Assembly: GCA_964578485.1 (NCBI GenBank)
Contig: CAZODA010000017.1
Location: forward strand, 1 to 61,270
From: CAZODA01 sp964578485
GTDB lineage: Bacteria; Bacteroidota; Bacteroidia; Bacteroidales; Marinilabiliaceae
DNA: 61,270 nt
Direction: 5' to 3'
Shown in pieces: positions 35,601 to 45,496 of the stretch (within the stretch, counting starts at the first letter, position 1; each line of letters opens with the position of its first letter). The position numbers and the translations under genes are program-made. The notes below the pieces were generated by a model, which had not been told where the DNA came from, did no database searches, and worked only from the letters and a program-made list of their open reading frames with translations.

Positions 35601-38357
35601 ATGAGGAAATTGTTACTGCAGCTTTTGTTTTTTTCAGTAGTGTTATCTCTTAATGCTAATGGATTTTACTTTAAGCCGGAAATACTTGATGGACTGAAAG
35701 ATACTCATGATGTTGTATCTTTGCCGTCTTGGGGACCTTATTCTAAAAAGTATGCAGGTATTTCTCATATTCCTGTTAAGTCTGACGGTTTACGCTTTGA
35801 TGTATCTGTACTTCCGGGATTATACAGAGGACGTGTTATGGTTCCAAATGTACTTTATGAATCAGCATATTATCCTTGGGAAGTTACTTCTGATTATTCA
35901 AAAATAACTTATCGTTATCAATTAGAATGGAAAGATAAGTTATATGTTGATGTTTCTTATTATCCCTTAGATTCTGCTTCTGTTATTGTGGAAATGAACT
36001 GTGTTAATAATACTTCTTTGTCTCAATTACTTCAATTAAATCTTGTTGGTTTTATTGATTACCCTGATCCTTATCCCGGCGTTTATGCTGTTGTTCCTGA
36101 AGAGGCTTGTTTTATTAATGCTACTTCTTATCATGATTTAGGTTTTGCTATTTCCAGACCATCCGATAATTTAGTTTATGATGGATGGTTAAGAGGAGAA
36201 ATAAGAGATCAGGACTTCCTTGAAGGAAGTGGTATAGGACAAAATTTTGGTGCTGATAAAGGTGATTGGGTGCAATACAAAATAGAAAAAACAAAAGTTC
36301 CTGCAGATGGATCTCTTATTCTTAGATGCCGTTCGGGACTTAACAAACATAATTCATTTAAACTTAGTGGAAGTATTAATTCAACAATAGAGATAAATGG
36401 AACCGGAAATTTTGAATTAATAACCATCCCCTATAAGGATTTAAATGGTGGGCTTGATATAAAATTTACTTCCTTGGGAGGCTGTGAAGTTGAATTTGAT
36501 GGGATTTTTATTTGTCCCGAAAACAAGGTTGATAAAATCATTATACGAACCCTCTTAAAAAGGAATAAACCTGAATTTTCTGCTGATCTTGATAATGGAA
36601 CATTAATATTGAAATATCCCGATATAGATATACACTATGGCATGGCATGGGATTTCTCAAATTCATTTGTTAGAGAAATATTAGATAAGGAACTTGATGT
36701 TATTTTTAAAAAATATGTTCATGAACATAATTATCTTGTATTTCCCGGAGACAGCAGTAATCATTTTATCAATGTTTTTATGAGTCCTGTTGAATTAGAG
36801 CCCACAAGTGAAAGAACTGTTTATAGTATTATATGTCGTGGAAACAAGCAGATAGTTGAAGAGTTAACTTATAAATTCACACAAAACCCGAAAACTTTCC
36901 TTGCAAAAGCTTCTAAAACAGATAAAATATCAGATGATGTTTTAAAACAAGGGGAGCCTTTTTCTTTTAGTCGCAATATGATAAAGACTGTTTTATTATC
37001 AAACGTTGTTTATCCAATTTATACCCAAGGTGAATTTATTCGTCATTTTACACCCGGAAAATGGTGGAATAGTTTATATACATGGGATGCAGGATTTATA
37101 ACCCTTGGTTTGGCTGAAATTGATATCAATAAATCTGTTGAATTTCTAAATACCTATACTACGCCTGTTGGAAGCCAGTCGGCTTTTATTCACCACGGCT
37201 CTCCTGTTCCTGTTCAAATGTATGCTTTTTTTGATTTATGGAACAAAACACAGTCATTAGATTTGTTAAAGTATTTTTATCCTCGTTTAAAGCAATATTA
37301 CGAATTTATGGTAGGACGCCTTGGTAGTTCTACTACTTCATGTCTTAATTCCAATCTTTTAAAAACATGGGATTATTTTTATAATTCAGGAGGTTGGGAC
37401 GATTATCCACCTCAAAAATGGGTACGTGATAAGCAATTAGAAACGAGAGTTACACCTGTTATAACAACAGCACATATGATAAGATCGGCAAAAATTTTGC
37501 GTATTGCTGCACAGAAATTAGGTAATAAGGCTGATATTAAAATGTTTGATAATGATATAAATAAATTTACAAACGCCTTGCAGAATATCGCATGGGATAA
37601 GCAAAGTGGCTATTTTAGCTATGTTGTGCATAATGATAACAAAGATCCTTCAAATTTCTTGACACATCCAGATAGTGGAGAAAATTTTAATATGGGATTA
37701 GATGGGGCTTATCCTTTATTTTCAGGAATATGTACCTCACAACAGACTAATATTCTTTTGAATAAAATATTTTCTAAAGATCACATGTGGACAACAGCGG
37801 GGATTTGTGTTGTTGATAAACAAGCATCTTATTACACATCTGATGGTTATTGGAATGGTGCTGTTTGGATGCCTCATCAATGGTTTATATGGAAAACTAT
37901 GTTTGATATGGGAAAGCCTGATTTGGCTTGGAGGATTGCAGAACGTGCTCTTCAGGTGTGGAAAAATGAAACCGATGAAACTTATTATACTTATGAGCAT
38001 TTTTTTGCAAAAACAGCCCGAGGAGCTGGGTGGCATCAGTTTGGATCTCTTTCAGCTCCTGTGCTTACATGGTTCTCGGCATATTATAAACCTGGAACAG
38101 TAACCACGGGTTTTGAAATTTGGATTGACCAACAAAGTTTTAATGAAGATTTTTCTGCTTATAATGCTGTTTTATCCTTTGATATGGCAACCAAAGCCCA
38201 TAGTAGAACAATTATGGTATGTATGAATCCAGCTTTTGATTATCAGATAGATATAGATGGCCGGTTTGTGGAGTTTAACTGTAGATATGATGGATTAATT
38301 GAGATAGAATTGCCTGCTTCTAATAAATTAGTTCGCTTGGGAGTAAAGAAAAAATGA
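35601..38357 (+). CDS. GH63-like (alpha/alpha)6 glycoside hydrolase
   Basis: Exported enzyme of 918 residues from the ATG at 35601, which starts a signal peptide (MRKLLLQLLFFSVVLSLNANG); the upstream TTG at 35532 is not used. An N-terminal super-sandwich contains an inserted beta domain around residues 205-320 (GDWVQYKIEKTKVPADG region) that looks like a carbohydrate-binding module. The C-terminal toroid has clan GH-G features: TWDAGF with Asp496 as likely acid, GYWNGAVWMPHQWFIWKTM, and Glu799 in YTYEHFFAKT as likely base. GH63 members hydrolyse alpha-glucosides, including Glc-Man caps, and some act on mannosylglycerate; GH37-like is the alternative. It sits just before GH92. Confidence 0.75.
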   Translation: MRKLLLQLLFFSVVLSLNANGFYFKPEILDGLKDTHDVVSLPSWGPYSKKYAGISHIPVKSDGLRFDVSVLPGLYRGRVMVPNVLYESAYYPWEVTSDYSKITYRYQLEWKDKLYVDVSYYPLDSASVIVEMNCVNNTSLSQLLQLNLVGFIDYPDPYPGVYAVVPEEACFINATSYHDLGFAISRPSDNLVYDGWLRGEIRDQDFLEGSGIGQNFGADKGDWVQYKIEKTKVPADGSLILRCRSGLNKHNSFKLSGSINSTIEINGTGNFELITIPYKDLNGGLDIKFTSLGGCEVEFDGIFICPENKVDKIIIRTLLKRNKPEFSADLDNGTLILKYPDIDIHYGMAWDFSNSFVREILDKELDVIFKKYVHEHNYLVFPGDSSNHFINVFMSPVELEPTSERTVYSIICRGNKQIVEELTYKFTQNPKTFLAKASKTDKISDDVLKQGEPFSFSRNMIKTVLLSNVVYPIYTQGEFIRHFTPGKWWNSLYTWDAGFITLGLAEIDINKSVEFLNTYTTPVGSQSAFIHHGSPVPVQMYAFFDLWNKTQSLDLLKYFYPRLKQYYEFMVGRLGSSTTSCLNSNLLKTWDYFYNSGGWDDYPPQKWVRDKQLETRVTPVITTAHMIRSAKILRIAAQKLGNKADIKMFDNDINKFTNALQNIAWDKQSGYFSYVVHNDNKDPSNFLTHPDSGENFNMGLDGAYPLFSGICTSQQTNILLNKIFSKDHMWTTAGICVVDKQASYYTSDGYWNGAVWMPHQWFIWKTMFDMGKPDLAWRIAERALQVWKNETDETYYTYEHFFAKTARGAGWHQFGSLSAPVLTWFSAYYKPGTVTTGFEIWIDQQSFNEDFSAYNAVLSFDMATKAHSRTIMVCMNPAFDYQIDIDGRFVEFNCRYDGLIEIELPASNKLVRLGVKKK

Positions 38358-38436
38358 TAACTTACAGTAAACTTTTTTGTTGTGGTTTTATCGTGTGAAG
38401 CATGTTTTTAAGTTGTGTTTTTTTAATTCTAATTTG

Positions 38437-40788
38437 ATGTTTAAATATAGTAATATAATAGTTTGTATTTTAATTTGTTTCTTTATGATTTTGCCTTCTT
38501 GTAAGCAATCTAAGAAACCTGTTGATATGGTTTATCCGTTGTTGGATGGTGCAAATTCTCGTTGGTTTTATTTTTCATCTGCAACCCGCCCTTTTGGAAT
38601 GGTTAGCTTGTTTCCGGATAATGTTGTAGATGGTGCATGGGATAGCGGATATAGATATTCTGTTGATACAATTCGTGACTTTAGCCATATTCATGAATGG
38701 CAATTATCAGGAGTTGCAGTAATGCCTGTTACTCTCAATGAGGGAGCCGAGGTACTTTTAAATAACTGGGCGTCTTTATATTCACATAAAAATGAAGTTA
38801 TTAAACCTGGTTATCATTCTGTGTTTTTAGAAAGATATAAAATTAATGCAGAACTAACATCAACTAATCGTGTTGGCTTTCATCGTTATAAATATCCTAA
38901 AGATTCAAAAGCAGGAGTGATATTTCAGTTATCAGGTCAACTTGGACCTTCGTATCTAAGTGAAGGAGGATTTACTCAACATAATGATTATGAAGTAAGC
39001 GGATATATGGTTAATGCCCCTACCATTAGGAGACCAAAACCAACATATGTTTTTTTTAATGCACATTTTAATAAACCAATAGAAAAAATCTATCTGTCTT
39101 CACCACATATAACCGATTCTATTACAGAGTGGAGCGGGGAAAAAGGCAATATTTTATTGACATTCAAAGAACCTTTACATGATGATCTGCTAATGAAAGT
39201 GGCTGTTTCCTATACAAGTGAAGGTGGCGCACAAAAAAACATGAAATTTGAACTGCCTGGATGGCATTTTAACAAAACAGTTAAAGAGGCTCAGAAACAT
39301 TGGAATGACATGTTGTCGCGTATAATAGTGGAAGGTGGAACATTGAAAGAAAAAAGTCGATTTTATACTGACCTTTGGAAAGCTCTTCAAGGAAGAAGAG
39401 TTTTAAATGATGTTGACGGGAAATATGCTGATATGACAGGAGAAAAAATGATGATTCGTCAGATTCCATTGCTTGAGAATGGAAGCCCCATTTTTAGTAT
39501 GTATAACTCTGATTCATTCTGGGGAGCACAATGGACTTTAAACACTTTATGGCATTTAGTTTACCCTGAGATAACAGAGGATTTTTGTAATTCTTTTGTT
39601 GAATATTATAAAAATGGAGGACTAATCCCACGCGGACCATCAGGAGGTAATTATACCTTCGTGATGAATGGAGCTTCAACAACCCCGTTTTTTGTTAGTG
39701 CTTGGCAAAAGGGTATAAGAAATTTTGACATTTGTTTGGCATATAAGGGTTTGATTAAAAATCATTTGCCCGGTGGGTTGATGAGTAAAGTTGGTTATGA
39801 ACATAACACCTCAATAGGTGCCGGACTTGAATATTATATAGAGAGAGGTTATGTGCCATATCCATTGTTCGACACCATTTATGGTGCACATCAAGATGGA
39901 GCAGGAATTACACTGGAAAATGCATATCAGGATTGGTGTTTGGCACAGCTTGCAAATACTCTTGGAGTAGAAGAGGATTATGAGAAATTTATTCATAGAT
40001 CACAGAATTTTAAAAACCTTTATAATGAAGAACTGGGATTTATGGTCCCAAGAAATATAAATGGAGAATGGATGGAACCCTATGATCCTCTTTTGTATGA
40101 TAATGGTTTTATTGAGGGTAATGGAGCTCAGTTTACTTGGTTTGTTCCACATGACCTGCAGGAGCTTTTTAAATTAATGGGAGGAAAAGATCTTGCTGTT
40201 GAAAGGTTAAATCAGGAATTCAGATTGTCCCAAGAGTTTCGGTTTTGTAACCAACATCCTGAAAAAACCCTTATAAGCGGGATTAAATATATTAATGATA
40301 GACGAACCTGGATAAATTATTCTAATCAACCGAATAGTCAGGTTGCCTTTATTTTTAATCATGCAGGAGCACCATGGTTAACGCAGTATTGGAGTAGGGT
40401 TGTTGTTGATAGTGTTTTTTCAAGTTTGTCACCATATTTTGGATATAATGGAGATGAGGATCAAGGATTAATGGGATCTCTTGCTGTTTTAATGAAAATA
40501 GGTTTATTTCAGATGAATGGGGGATGCGACATTGATCCAATTTATGAAATAGGAAGCCCAATTTTTGATAAAATCACTATTCATCTTCATCCATCATATT
40601 ATCATTCTCCATTCTTGGTAATTAAAACAAAAAATAATGGACAGAACAATCCGTATATTCAATCAGCAACTTTAAATAAGGAACCCTTAAGTAATTGGTA
40701 TTTCAGACACTCTGATATTAATAAAGGGGCAGAACTTATTTTAAATATGGGAGATAAGCCCAATAAGAAATTGTGGATAGAAGATTAA
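38437..40788 (+). CDS. GH92-family lipoprotein with altered catalytic residues
   Basis: Second GH92 of the window, 783 residues from the ATG at 38437, which begins a lipoprotein signal (lipobox ILPSC). An upstream TTG at 38377 would add 20 residues and is rejected. The family architecture is clear: N-terminal sandwich with SSATRPFGMVSLFPD, then the toroid with GGNYTFVMNGASTTPFF and TWFVPHDLQELF. The general-acid position, Glu572 in the other GH92 here, is Gln565 (GNGAQFTWFVPHD), and the base motif reads GDEDQG (672-677) instead of GNDD. A Gln at the acid is known from a GH92 acting on mannose-1-phosphate linkages, where a good leaving group makes an acid unnecessary. A phosphomannosyl or other non-alpha-1,2 target is therefore plausible. 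Confidence 0.88.
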   Translation: MFKYSNIIVCILICFFMILPSCKQSKKPVDMVYPLLDGANSRWFYFSSATRPFGMVSLFPDNVVDGAWDSGYRYSVDTIRDFSHIHEWQLSGVAVMPVTLNEGAEVLLNNWASLYSHKNEVIKPGYHSVFLERYKINAELTSTNRVGFHRYKYPKDSKAGVIFQLSGQLGPSYLSEGGFTQHNDYEVSGYMVNAPTIRRPKPTYVFFNAHFNKPIEKIYLSSPHITDSITEWSGEKGNILLTFKEPLHDDLLMKVAVSYTSEGGAQKNMKFELPGWHFNKTVKEAQKHWNDMLSRIIVEGGTLKEKSRFYTDLWKALQGRRVLNDVDGKYADMTGEKMMIRQIPLLENGSPIFSMYNSDSFWGAQWTLNTLWHLVYPEITEDFCNSFVEYYKNGGLIPRGPSGGNYTFVMNGASTTPFFVSAWQKGIRNFDICLAYKGLIKNHLPGGLMSKVGYEHNTSIGAGLEYYIERGYVPYPLFDTIYGAHQDGAGITLENAYQDWCLAQLANTLGVEEDYEKFIHRSQNFKNLYNEELGFMVPRNINGEWMEPYDPLLYDNGFIEGNGAQFTWFVPHDLQELFKLMGGKDLAVERLNQEFRLSQEFRFCNQHPEKTLISGIKYINDRRTWINYSNQPNSQVAFIFNHAGAPWLTQYWSRVVVDSVFSSLSPYFGYNGDEDQGLMGSLAVLMKIGLFQMNGGCDIDPIYEIGSPIFDKITIHLHPSYYHSPFLVIKTKNNGQNNPYIQSATLNKEPLSNWYFRHSDINKGAELILNMGDKPNKKLWIED

Positions 40789-40809
40789 GAAATTAAATAA
40801 ATTATTATT

Positions 40810-43800
40810 ATGAAAAAGCTTTTTTTATTGCATTTTTTAATATTACCGGTATTGGTTTTTGGTAAAAATAATTTTTGGGAAGACCCAACTATTGTTAATG
40901 AGGGTGTAGAGCAAGCAAGAGCTGATTTTGTGCCATTTTCTTCACGCGTAGAATTTTTGAATGGGAGTAAATGGGATAGTCCTAATGTACAATCTTTAAA
41001 TGGAGCCTGGAAATTTCATTTTGCCGAAAATGTAAATGAACGCCCCACAGACTTTTATTTGCAAAGCATTGATCATAGTCATTGGCCATCAATTGAAGTT
41101 CCCGGAAATTGGGAAATGCAAGGTTTTGGAATTTCTGTTTATACTAATATAAACTATATTTTTCCTAAGAATCCACCCTATGTTGATAATGATGATCTTC
41201 CAATAGGTACTTACCGAAAAGTTTTTAAATTAAATGATGATTTTAAGGATAAAGAGATTTTTCTTCATTTTGGATCTATCTCTGGTGCGGCTACAATTTA
41301 TTTGAATGAACAGCGAATTGGTTATACCAAGGCATCAAAAACGCCGGCTGAATTCAATATAACTCCTTATTTGAAAGTTGATGAGAATTTGCTTGCGGTT
41401 CAAATTTTTAAGTGGAGCGATGCTTCTTACCTTGAAGATCAGGACTTCTGGCGTTTGGCAGGTTTCGAAAGAGATGTTTATATGATTGCCAGACCAAAGG
41501 TGTTTATAGAAGATTTTTTTGTGGTAGCAGATCTTGACAAAGCTTATAAAAATGGTATTCTGGATGTAGATATAAAAATTAAAAATTTAGGAGGTGATAA
41601 AGCTGCTAAACACTCCATTGTGCTATCTATGCTTGATGCGGACAATAAAATTAAGTTCTCGAAAAAAATTGATCTTGCTTCTATTGATGCAAATAAATTC
41701 ATAAAAACTTCATTCCAAGAAAAAATAAACAACCCATTGAAATGGAGTGCTGAGTATCCAAATTTATATAAAATTCTTATTGAATTGATTGATGAAGACG
41801 GCCAAGTTCTTGAAATTGCAGGATGCAATACAGGTTTTCGGAAAATTGAAATTAAAGATAAGCAGTTGTTAATAAATGGGAAACCGATTATTGTTAGAGG
41901 AGTTAATATTCATGAGCATCATGAAAAATATGGTCATTATGTTGATTATGAAACAAAATTGGCAGATATAAGATTGATGAAACTCTATAATATTAATGCT
42001 GTTAGAACATGTCATTATCCTCAAAATTCTGAGTTTTATGAACTCTGCGATAAATATGGACTATATGTTGTAGATGAGGCTAATATTGAGGCTCATGGGC
42101 TTGATGGCTTTGATCGAACACGTCATCCTTCTTTTATAGATGATTGGAAAGGTCAGCATCTCGATAGGACTATCAGAATGTTTGAAAGGGATAAAAATCA
42201 TCCCAGTGTTATAATATGGTCTCTTGGAAATGAAAGCGATTTTGGTCCAAATTATGAAGCTACCTACAATTGGTTGAAAGAACATGATAAGGCAAATCGC
42301 CCTGTGCAGTGTGATAGGGCTCGAGGAAATGATTTTACTGACCTCATGGTGCCAATGTACACTACTCCTGAAAATGTTGAAAAGTATGCTCTTAACACCG
42401 CAAATTTTAAACCCTTTATCCTTTGTGAGTATGCCCACTCTATGGGGAATAGTACAGGAAATTTCCAGGAATATTGGGATGTTTTCATGAAATATCCCAT
42501 CCTTCAAGGTGGGTTTATTTGGGATTGGGTTGATCAGGGACTTGAAGCATTTAACGCCCAAGGTGAAAAATACTGGGCTTATGGTGGTGACTTGGGTGGA
42601 CATAGATGGACTCACGATGAGAATTTTTGTGACAATGGATTAATTAATCCCGATAGAACAATTCATCCGGCTTTAAATGAGGTGAAAAAAGTTTATCAGC
42701 CTGTGTGGTTTAAAGCATTAGATTTAAATAAAGGAATAATTGAAATGCATAATTATAATTTATTTACTGATGTAAATGCCTATAATTTTATATGGAAATT
42801 ATTTAAAAATGGTGATGAAGTTGATTCCGGAACTTTTAAAGTTTCAATTCCACCTCTAAAGAAAAAAAATGTGCAACTTAAGTTGCCTTCCCTTGACTTT
42901 GTTGAGGGCACAGAATATTTTCTTGAAGTACAAGCTTTGCAAAAAAATAAAACAGATCTCATTCCGGTTGCTCATATAGTTGCCAATGAGCAGTTTGCAT
43001 TTGAAGCTAACAATTATTTTGTTTCGCAAACTGAGGTGTTAGGAGAGTTGGAGCTTACAAAAGATGAGAAAGAGCTTAAGTTTAAAAGTGGAAATACAAC
43101 AGGTGTACTTAATTTGGCAACAGGCTTGTTAACACGTTATTTTTATAAAAACAAGCCTCTTATTACCGGAACACTTCATCCAAATACCTGGAGGGCGCCT
43201 TTGGATAATGATTTTGGCAATAATATGCCTAAATTGTTGAATATCTGGAGAGCCTTTGGAGACAATATTGAAATTGTTGACATTGGCATAGAACCACAGG
43301 AAAATGATGGTGTTGTTGTTATTGCGGAATTTCAACACTCTTGGCTTGATATTAAATATTTAATTAAATATCATATTCAGAATGATGCTTCAATAATTGT
43401 TACTGCTAGTATAGATATGGGCGAAAAGAAAATGCCTGAACTTCCAAGATTTGGAATGCAAATGCAGCTCCCTTTTGAGCTTGATAATTTTTTATATTAT
43501 GGACGTGGTCCTTGGGAAAATTATAGCGATAGAAATACCTCTTCTTTTATTGGTATATATAGTGGTAAGGTTGATGATTTAAGTTTTGATTATCAGCGAC
43601 CACAGGAAAACGGTTATAGAACTGATGTGAGAAGTATTTCATTATACGGTACTGATGGTTTTGGAATTAAAATTGAAGCAATTGACCAAGCTATTTGTTT
43701 CAATGCACGTTTTAATTTCGATGAAGATCTTGATCCCGGTTTAACAAAGAAACAACAACATCCAATTGATATTAGAAAACGAAAAACATTGGTTGTCAAT

Positions 43801-43923
43801 ATTGACCATAAACAAAGGGGGGTTGGTGGGAATAATAGCTGGGGAGAATACCCATTAGATGAATATCGTTTGCTTGAAAATAAATATAAGTATTCATTCT
43901 TGATAAGGCCTTTTGAATTGTAA
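40810..43923 (+). CDS. GH2 beta-galactosidase (LacZ-type)
   Basis: Exported exo-beta-galactosidase-type enzyme of 1037 residues with a Sec signal (1-18, ending VFG). The five-domain LacZ layout is complete. It has a sugar-binding jelly roll (SLNGAWKFHF, VPGNWEMQGF), Ig-like domains, a TIM barrel with the acid/base Glu475 (SLGNESDFG) and nucleophile Glu540 (LCEYAHSMGN), and a C-terminal beta-galactosidase small-chain domain (YYGRGPWENYSDR). GH2 also contains beta-glucuronidases and mannosidases, but the large LacZ-like C-terminal domain favours galactosidase. The GH92 gene lies 21 bp upstream and the deacetylase 25 bp downstream, so it is part of one operon. Confidence 0.9.
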   Translation: MKKLFLLHFLILPVLVFGKNNFWEDPTIVNEGVEQARADFVPFSSRVEFLNGSKWDSPNVQSLNGAWKFHFAENVNERPTDFYLQSIDHSHWPSIEVPGNWEMQGFGISVYTNINYIFPKNPPYVDNDDLPIGTYRKVFKLNDDFKDKEIFLHFGSISGAATIYLNEQRIGYTKASKTPAEFNITPYLKVDENLLAVQIFKWSDASYLEDQDFWRLAGFERDVYMIARPKVFIEDFFVVADLDKAYKNGILDVDIKIKNLGGDKAAKHSIVLSMLDADNKIKFSKKIDLASIDANKFIKTSFQEKINNPLKWSAEYPNLYKILIELIDEDGQVLEIAGCNTGFRKIEIKDKQLLINGKPIIVRGVNIHEHHEKYGHYVDYETKLADIRLMKLYNINAVRTCHYPQNSEFYELCDKYGLYVVDEANIEAHGLDGFDRTRHPSFIDDWKGQHLDRTIRMFERDKNHPSVIIWSLGNESDFGPNYEATYNWLKEHDKANRPVQCDRARGNDFTDLMVPMYTTPENVEKYALNTANFKPFILCEYAHSMGNSTGNFQEYWDVFMKYPILQGGFIWDWVDQGLEAFNAQGEKYWAYGGDLGGHRWTHDENFCDNGLINPDRTIHPALNEVKKVYQPVWFKALDLNKGIIEMHNYNLFTDVNAYNFIWKLFKNGDEVDSGTFKVSIPPLKKKNVQLKLPSLDFVEGTEYFLEVQALQKNKTDLIPVAHIVANEQFAFEANNYFVSQTEVLGELELTKDEKELKFKSGNTTGVLNLATGLLTRYFYKNKPLITGTLHPNTWRAPLDNDFGNNMPKLLNIWRAFGDNIEIVDIGIEPQENDGVVVIAEFQHSWLDIKYLIKYHIQNDASIIVTASIDMGEKKMPELPRFGMQMQLPFELDNFLYYGRGPWENYSDRNTSSFIGIYSGKVDDLSFDYQRPQENGYRTDVRSISLYGTDGFGIKIEAIDQAICFNARFNFDEDLDPGLTKKQQHPIDIRKRKTLVVNIDHKQRGVGGNNSWGEYPLDEYRLLENKYKYSFLIRPFEL

Positions 43924-43948
43924 TCTTATAGAGAAAAGCGATAATTCA

Positions 43949-45388
43949 ATGGCAAAGAATTTTTCCTATAGTGTTTCAAAAATAATTATATTATTTTTTG
44001 CTTTACTACTGATTTTATTGGCAGTGAATATTATATTCCAAAGGTCTTATAAGATAGAATATGATCATCAGGCCGATTATCAATATCAGTTTAAAAGCAG
44101 TGAGGTTGAGGTTTTAAACCTGATTGTTACAGACAATAAAATTAATCTGGATTCAAGTTTAATTGGTTGTAATACTGCATTTTTAGAATTAAAACTCAGA
44201 TTTACTTGTAGTGGATTTATTTTTCTTCCGGAGATTATCATGAAGGATGACAGTAGTATGATGTTTTCCCAGAATTTTGAGTGCCGGGTTAAAGGGATAC
44301 GTTATCTAAATATTAGTCAGTTCGTTTCAGCCGGAGTAAAAGAAATTCAACTTGATTTTAAAGGTTGTAGGCTGCATGAACCTGAAGTTACAATATACGC
44401 ATATAAAAATATTAAGCCCGAAAATGCACAAATATTGATATTGTCTCCACATCCTGATGATGCCGAAATAGCTGCTTATGGTCTTTACTCATCATTTCCT
44501 TCAAATGTTTTTATTGCTACCATTACTGCAGGAGATGCCGGAAGCATGATCTATGCAAATCTGTTTCAGGATACGCTTACACATTATAGCAGAAAGGGTA
44601 GGGTTAGAGCATGGAACAGTATAACTGTACCATTTTTAGGGGGCGTACCCATAAAGAATTCTATTAATCTTGGTTATTTTGATGCATCGCTGTCAGGAAT
44701 GCATGCTGATACAAATTCTTTAGGAAAATCCAGATATATTGGTGTTGCAGATATTAACTTGTTTAGATCTTATAATTGTAATCATTTGCCGGATTCATTA
44801 ACTCCTATGTCGAATTGGAGATCTTTGGTTAATGATATTAAATACCTCCTTGAAGATTTGAATCCTAAAATTATAATTAGTCCTTACCCGGCAATTGACA
44901 GCCATCTTGACCATAAGTTTACTACTTTGGCTTTAATTGAGGCTCTTAAAGAAAGGGGTGCTTTTGATAGTGAACTATGGCTTTATACAAATCATTTTCC
45001 TGAGATTAAAATGCATCCTATTGGAAAATTAGGAAGTCAAATTGGTTTACCTCCAATTATAGATGATATTCGATTTTATTTTGATGAAATAGTGTCATTT
45101 CCTCTTTCCAAAATCATGCAAAGTGATAAAGTTTTGGCATTAGATGCTATGAATGATTTAAGACCCAATACTCAATATCGTGAGGTCTTGGTTCTAAGGA
45201 GGCAATTAAAGATGCTTTTTTACGATAAATTATTTTTACGTGAAAGTGATTATTTCAGACGTTCAGTCCGAAGTAATGAATTATTTTTTGTGATTAAAGG
45301 AGAAAGTCTTAGAGATAATGAAATCCTTATTAGAGTCTTGGGAGATGATACTTATTTTATGAAATCTCAAAAAATAAAAACCAATTGA
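43949..45388 (+). CDS. Membrane-anchored PIG-L (LmbE) family deacetylase
   Basis: Zinc-dependent de-N-acetylase of the family that includes GlcNAc-phosphatidylinositol deacetylase of GPI synthesis, mycothiol MshB and bacillithiol BshB. The 479-residue protein begins at the ATG used here (an upstream TTG overlapping the GH2 gene is rejected). Residues about 10-31 form a single hydrophobic anchor, followed by a beta-rich region to about 155. The catalytic domain then starts with HPDDAE (His168, Asp170, Asp171) and continues to HLDH (His319, His322), giving a complete metal site and base. A role on N-acetylglucosaminyl-inositol glycans fits the neighbourhood. The family is broad, so another acetylated amino sugar is possible. 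Confidence 0.82.
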   Translation: MAKNFSYSVSKIIILFFALLLILLAVNIIFQRSYKIEYDHQADYQYQFKSSEVEVLNLIVTDNKINLDSSLIGCNTAFLELKLRFTCSGFIFLPEIIMKDDSSMMFSQNFECRVKGIRYLNISQFVSAGVKEIQLDFKGCRLHEPEVTIYAYKNIKPENAQILILSPHPDDAEIAAYGLYSSFPSNVFIATITAGDAGSMIYANLFQDTLTHYSRKGRVRAWNSITVPFLGGVPIKNSINLGYFDASLSGMHADTNSLGKSRYIGVADINLFRSYNCNHLPDSLTPMSNWRSLVNDIKYLLEDLNPKIIISPYPAIDSHLDHKFTTLALIEALKERGAFDSELWLYTNHFPEIKMHPIGKLGSQIGLPPIIDDIRFYFDEIVSFPLSKIMQSDKVLALDAMNDLRPNTQYREVLVLRRQLKMLFYDKLFLRESDYFRRSVRSNELFFVIKGESLRDNEILIRVLGDDTYFMKSQKIKTN

Positions 45389-45496
45389 AGGAAGGTTTGC
45401 AATGTTAAGTTGCATGATTGTAGTGAAATTGTAATGTTAATTATAATGAATAAATGAAAGGTGATTTATTGTTTAATTTAATATAATTTGAAAAAT

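Noticed and set aside
38377..38436. TTG start for the second GH92 gene
   Set aside because: The ATG at 38437 opens a proper lipoprotein signal, while the extra 20 residues would disrupt it. The same logic was used for 33772, 35601, 43949 and 45497.
42061..42615. Open frame of 184 codons on the minus strand inside the GH2 gene
   Set aside because: It lies opposite the catalytic barrel of a clear beta-galactosidase, has no recognisable domain and no start context.
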